This document shows, piece after piece, positions 7,304 through 9,178 of a stretch of 9,178 nucleotides of DNA; the stretch's first letter is position 1, and every line of letters begins with the position of its first letter. The notes beneath the pieces were generated by a model that was given only the letters and a program-made list of their open reading frames with translations, did no database searches and was not told where the DNA came from. Made by a program: the position numbers and the translations under genes. This DNA is from JBNJEM01 sp051745935 (lineage in GTDB: Bacteria; Planctomycetota; Planctomycetia; Pirellulales; Pirellulaceae): positions 1 through 9,178 of the forward strand of contig JBNJEM010000301.1 in assembly GCA_051745935.1 (NCBI GenBank). The letters run 5' to 3'.

Positions 7304-7422
7304 AGAAAAGCGTTTGGGGGAATGAAAGATCGGGCGAAATTCTTCTGGGATTTCCGTTCACTTGCACTATAGTGGGTCAAAGAGGTTTGAGCGTGAGGTA
7401 GGGAAAGCGGACGGGGTGGGCT

Positions 7423-8104
7423 GGGCTGGCCAAAATCCCGGAGATTGGGTAAACTAGCGGAAGTAAGCTGACAGCATTTGTTGCGACTCCTCGTTTCAAA
7501 CGCTGGATCTCTCCCGACCCACGCCGTGACGATCGTTAGTGGTGCTCCAGGTGCCATGAATAGGCCCACGGATGGCAGTACGGACCCACGGATGAAGAAA
7601 CCGAAGACGCCGCGCGGCTTTTTTCACGCGTGAGCCCCGTCCGCCGTGTTCCCTTTGGTCTTTTCAGTCCCTGGGGGCCTTGATTCGACGCAGGCAAGGA
7701 CGCAAGGCGCAACAAAACGGGCTACAAGGACCTAAAGTTTTTCCCCTCCCAGGATGGGGCTACCCTGGGGTGAGGAAAAACTCCAAGTCGTTGCCATCCA
7801 TATTGTTGCGCCGTTCGCCTTGCTGCCGCAGGGACGAAAGGACGAAAGAAATCTAAAGGACCTAAGCGAAAAGGGGGGGTGCGATCAGGCTTGAAACGCA
7901 AGCGATCCGGCTTCTTCCCTTTCCTTCTTTCTTCATCCGTGGGTCCGTTTTGCCATCCGTGGGCCTATCATGATATCTGACGCACCGGTGATCCTCGTCG
8001 TGCCCTGGTGGTGAAATCTTCAACTCTTAAATCAAGCACCCGCGACAAACTCGGAACAACCTACTTCTTCTACTTTGCCCAATCTCCGGGTTTTTCATCA
8101 GCCC
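7423..8104. repeat. 682-bp imperfect palindrome (MITE-like element, no gene inside)
   Basis: Several blocks pair around one centre near 7760. Block 1: 7423-7467 (GGGCTGGCCAAAATCCCGG, then AGATTGGG) with 8061-8104. Block 2: 7555-7600 with 7928-7972, about 43 of 46 positions, including CCCACGGATGGCA and CCCACGGATGAAGAAA. Block 3: GGCGCAACAA (7706-7715) with TTGTTGCGCC (7803-7812), extending to GCAAGG. Block 4: AGTTTTTCC (7736-7744) with GGAAAAACT (7774-7782), then CCCAGG with CCCTGGG at the tip. Similarity weakens between the blocks, but arm lengths agree within one base (145 against 144 for the outer part). No credible open frame lies inside. A diverged half-copy lies at 6424-6605. Confidence 0.88.
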
Positions 8105-8210
8105 AGGTCTACCCCGCCTTGGTGCCTCCGAATTGCCAGTTTTTCCGGTGGAGTTACCGGCGGCGCCAAGAAACCGTTCCGGAATGTGGTCGGACTTCAG
8201 TCTGCCCCCC
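8105..8210. other. Non-coding spacer with a structured segment before the tRNA promoter
   Basis: CTTGGTGCC (8118-8126) pairs with GGCGCCAAG (8162-8170) through one G-T, enclosing CCGGT (8145-8149)/ACCGG (8156-8160). The first bases outside the palindrome still resemble its left flank (GGCGGGGTAG on the reverse strand here, GGACGGGGTGG at 7409-7419), so the element may extend a little further than 8104. No gene seen. Confidence 0.5.
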
Positions 8211-8238
8211 TCGACGACCGACCATTCACCAGTATAAT
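8211..8238 (+). promoter_or_regulatory. Promoter of the initiator tRNA gene
   Basis: TCGACG (8211-8216), a 16-base spacer and a consensus TATAAT (8233-8238), a sigma-70-type arrangement. The expected start is about 8245, which leaves a short leader of about 20 bases before the mature tRNA. The -10 is perfect; the -35 matches at the core TNGAC positions. Confidence 0.65.
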
Positions 8239-8264
8239 CTAGTACTTGCTCAGTGATTAAATGG

Positions 8265-8338
<74 letters not shown>

Positions 8339-8374
8339 CTTCTTCTAAGTCCAGCCGAGACAAGCACTTATCAC

Positions 8375-8391
8375 CTGCCGGCGGTCGGCAG
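8375..8391 (+). terminator. Small hairpin downstream of the tRNA
   Basis: CTGCCG (8375-8380), five-base loop, CGGCAG (8386-8391), starting 36 bases after the tRNA end. There is no following T tract, so it is only a possible transcript end. Confidence 0.3.
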
Positions 8392-8412
8392 TGCGGCACT
8401 GAAAACGCGAGG

Positions 8413-8436
8413 TAATGTGGGTAAATACCCGCATTA
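8413..8436. promoter_or_regulatory. 24-bp dyad, candidate operator in front of the integrase fragment
   Basis: The half-sites TAATGTGGGTA and TACCCGCATTA are joined by AA and differ from perfect symmetry at one pair only (T8418/G8431). The site ends 20 bases before the ATG at 8457 and 5 bases before its ribosome-binding site, a typical position for a repressor site. It could equally form an RNA hairpin ending the tRNA transcript. Confidence 0.5.
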
Positions 8437-8456
8437 GCGTTGGGAAGGCCCGCACG

Positions 8457-8684
8457 ATGCCGAAAGTCTCTCGCGAGTACGTCCCCAAATACCGCCTTCA
8501 CAGGCCCTCTGGCCAAGCACGCGTCACGATTGACGGACGGGATTACTACTTAGGTCCCTGGACAAGTCGCGCCAGTCTCGCTGAATACGACCGGGTGATC
8601 AGCGATCTTACGACAGCCTTCCGCGTCGCTAGTCACAGACCCAAACGCGCTTCAACGTCTTCGTACGACGGGTCTTCCGCATAG
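8457..8684 (+). pseudogene. 5' fragment of a planctomycete-type integrase (tyrosine recombinase)
   Basis: A 75-codon frame with a good ribosome-binding site, GGGAAGG (8442-8448), eight bases before the ATG. Residues 1-53 (MPKVSREYVPKYRLHRPSGQ, then ARVTIDGRDYYLGPWTSRAS and AEYDRVISD) look like the N-terminal arm of phage-type integrases found in many planctomycetes, including the GR.YYLGPW signature. Those integrases are normally several hundred residues long. The core-binding and catalytic domains are absent. From about residue 59 the frame runs antisense into the 3' end of the TPR gene, so its tail (RASTSSYDGSSA) is not natural integrase sequence. It lies 118 bases downstream of a tRNA gene, a common integration target. 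It is most simply the remnant of a lost integrative element; a short expressed DNA-binding peptide is possible. Family assignment is from memory of the motif. Confidence 0.65.
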
Positions 8685-9178
8685 AGCTTCTCGAATTCGC
8701 GGCGGGCGCGGGTGGCGCGGCCGAGGTCCTCGTAGACGCAGGCACGCTCGTAACGGATGGCGCGGAGCAGCTCCTCGTCGCGGTTCTTGGTTTTGCGGAG
8801 CGCCGGGGTGAGCACGTCGCGGGCCGCGGTGAAAAGGCCGAGAGTGCGGAGAGCCTGGGCCTTGTAGAGCATCAGGGCCGCGTGGACGGAGGACTCGTTG
8901 TCCACGTCGCCGGCCAGTTGGACGATCTGTTTGGCCAGCCGCTTGTTGTGCGGATACGCTTCCGTGAGCAGCTCGGCGATGGAGAGATTCACGACCACGT
9001 CATCCGGCATCTCCCGGCGGAGCTTCTTGAGACAGTCGAGGGCGTCGCGCACGCGGTCCTGAGCCTGGTACGCCTCGGCGAGTCCCAGCAAGACGCCGCG
9101 CCGGCAGGGGCGGATGTGGGCTACCACGAACTCGGTGATGGGGAGAGCCAGCTCGACGGTCAGGCCGTATTTGTCGAA
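8633..9178 (-). CDS. TPR-repeat protein, C-terminal part (gene continues past the window)
   Basis: 181 residues are visible, in frame up to the last base, so the start lies outside the window. A GTG at 9127 is internal and not the likely start. The sequence is alpha-helical with TPR-like units: about 29-58 (LGLAEAYQAQDRVRDALDCL), 101-130 (ALMLYKAQALRTLGLFTAAR) and the clearest, 139-172 (RYERACVYEDLGRATRARRE, then FEKLYAEDPSYEDV). The final FEKLYAEDPSYEDVEARLG is a common ending for bacterial TPR proteins of general scaffold type. No catalytic motif, signal peptide or membrane segment is visible in this part. Partner and function are unknown. The stop (TGA, 8633-8635) lies within the tail of the integrase fragment on the opposite strand, so the insertion scar abuts the gene's 3' end. 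Confidence 0.85.
   Translation of the reverse strand, partial: FDKYGLTVELALPITEFVVAHIRPCRRGVLLGLAEAYQAQDRVRDALDCLKKLRREMPDDVVVNLSIAELLTEAYPHNKRLAKQIVQLAGDVDNESSVHAALMLYKAQALRTLGLFTAARDVLTPALRKTKNRDEELLRAIRYERACVYEDLGRATRARREFEKLYAEDPSYEDVEARLGL

Noticed and set aside
7210..8256. Short open frames of 60-100 codons between trmL and the tRNA, on both strands
   Set aside because: They lie in hairpins and in the arms of the palindrome, lack ribosome-binding sites and have no recognisable protein motif.

Overview
The window is GC-rich bacterial DNA, most likely from the Planctomycetota (Pirellulales or a Thermogutta-like lineage). I infer this from three things: a short integrase N-terminus of the kind common in that phylum (the run RPSGQARVTIDGRDYYLGPW), an initiator tRNA gene without an encoded CCA, and unusually repeat-rich intergenic DNA. 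No database search was possible, so the taxonomic call is tentative.

Layout. (1) 1-282: the end of a tandem array of a 102-bp unit. (2) 283-562: a non-coding leader with one sizeable hairpin. (3) 563-4279 (+): a 1238-residue protein joining three enzyme domains: a GT4 glycosyltransferase of diacylglycerol-glucosyltransferase type, an alkaline-phosphatase-superfamily phosphodiesterase, and an endonuclease/exonuclease/phosphatase (EEP) domain. (4) 4280-4600: the gap between two convergent genes, holding a 19-bp x 5 tandem array and a 116-bp inverted-repeat element. (5) 4601-5773 (-): ispG of the MEP isoprenoid pathway. (6) 5847-6053: a second array of the same 102-bp repeat family, just upstream of ispG. 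(7) 6054-6674: non-coding, including a diverged partial copy of a palindromic element. (8) 6675-7142 (+): trmL, a SPOUT tRNA wobble 2'-O-methyltransferase. (9) 7143-8232: about 1.1 kb without genes, dominated by hairpins and a 682-bp imperfect palindrome (7423-8104). (10) 8265-8338: initiator tRNA-fMet with a recognisable promoter. (11) 8413-8684: a dyad-symmetric site and the 5' fragment of an integrase gene, probably the scar of an integrative element next to the tRNA. (12) 8633-9178 (-): the 3' part of a TPR-protein gene that runs off the window.

The genes do not form an operon. ispG and trmL are housekeeping genes, and the tRNA is a standalone unit. The fusion protein is the most interesting gene: its domain set suggests an enzyme that acts on lipid head groups, possibly exchanging a phospholipid head for a sugar, but that is inference. 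The other main signal is repeat biology: two direct-oriented 102-bp arrays bracket the fusion/ispG pair, and two copies of a palindromic element bracket trmL.
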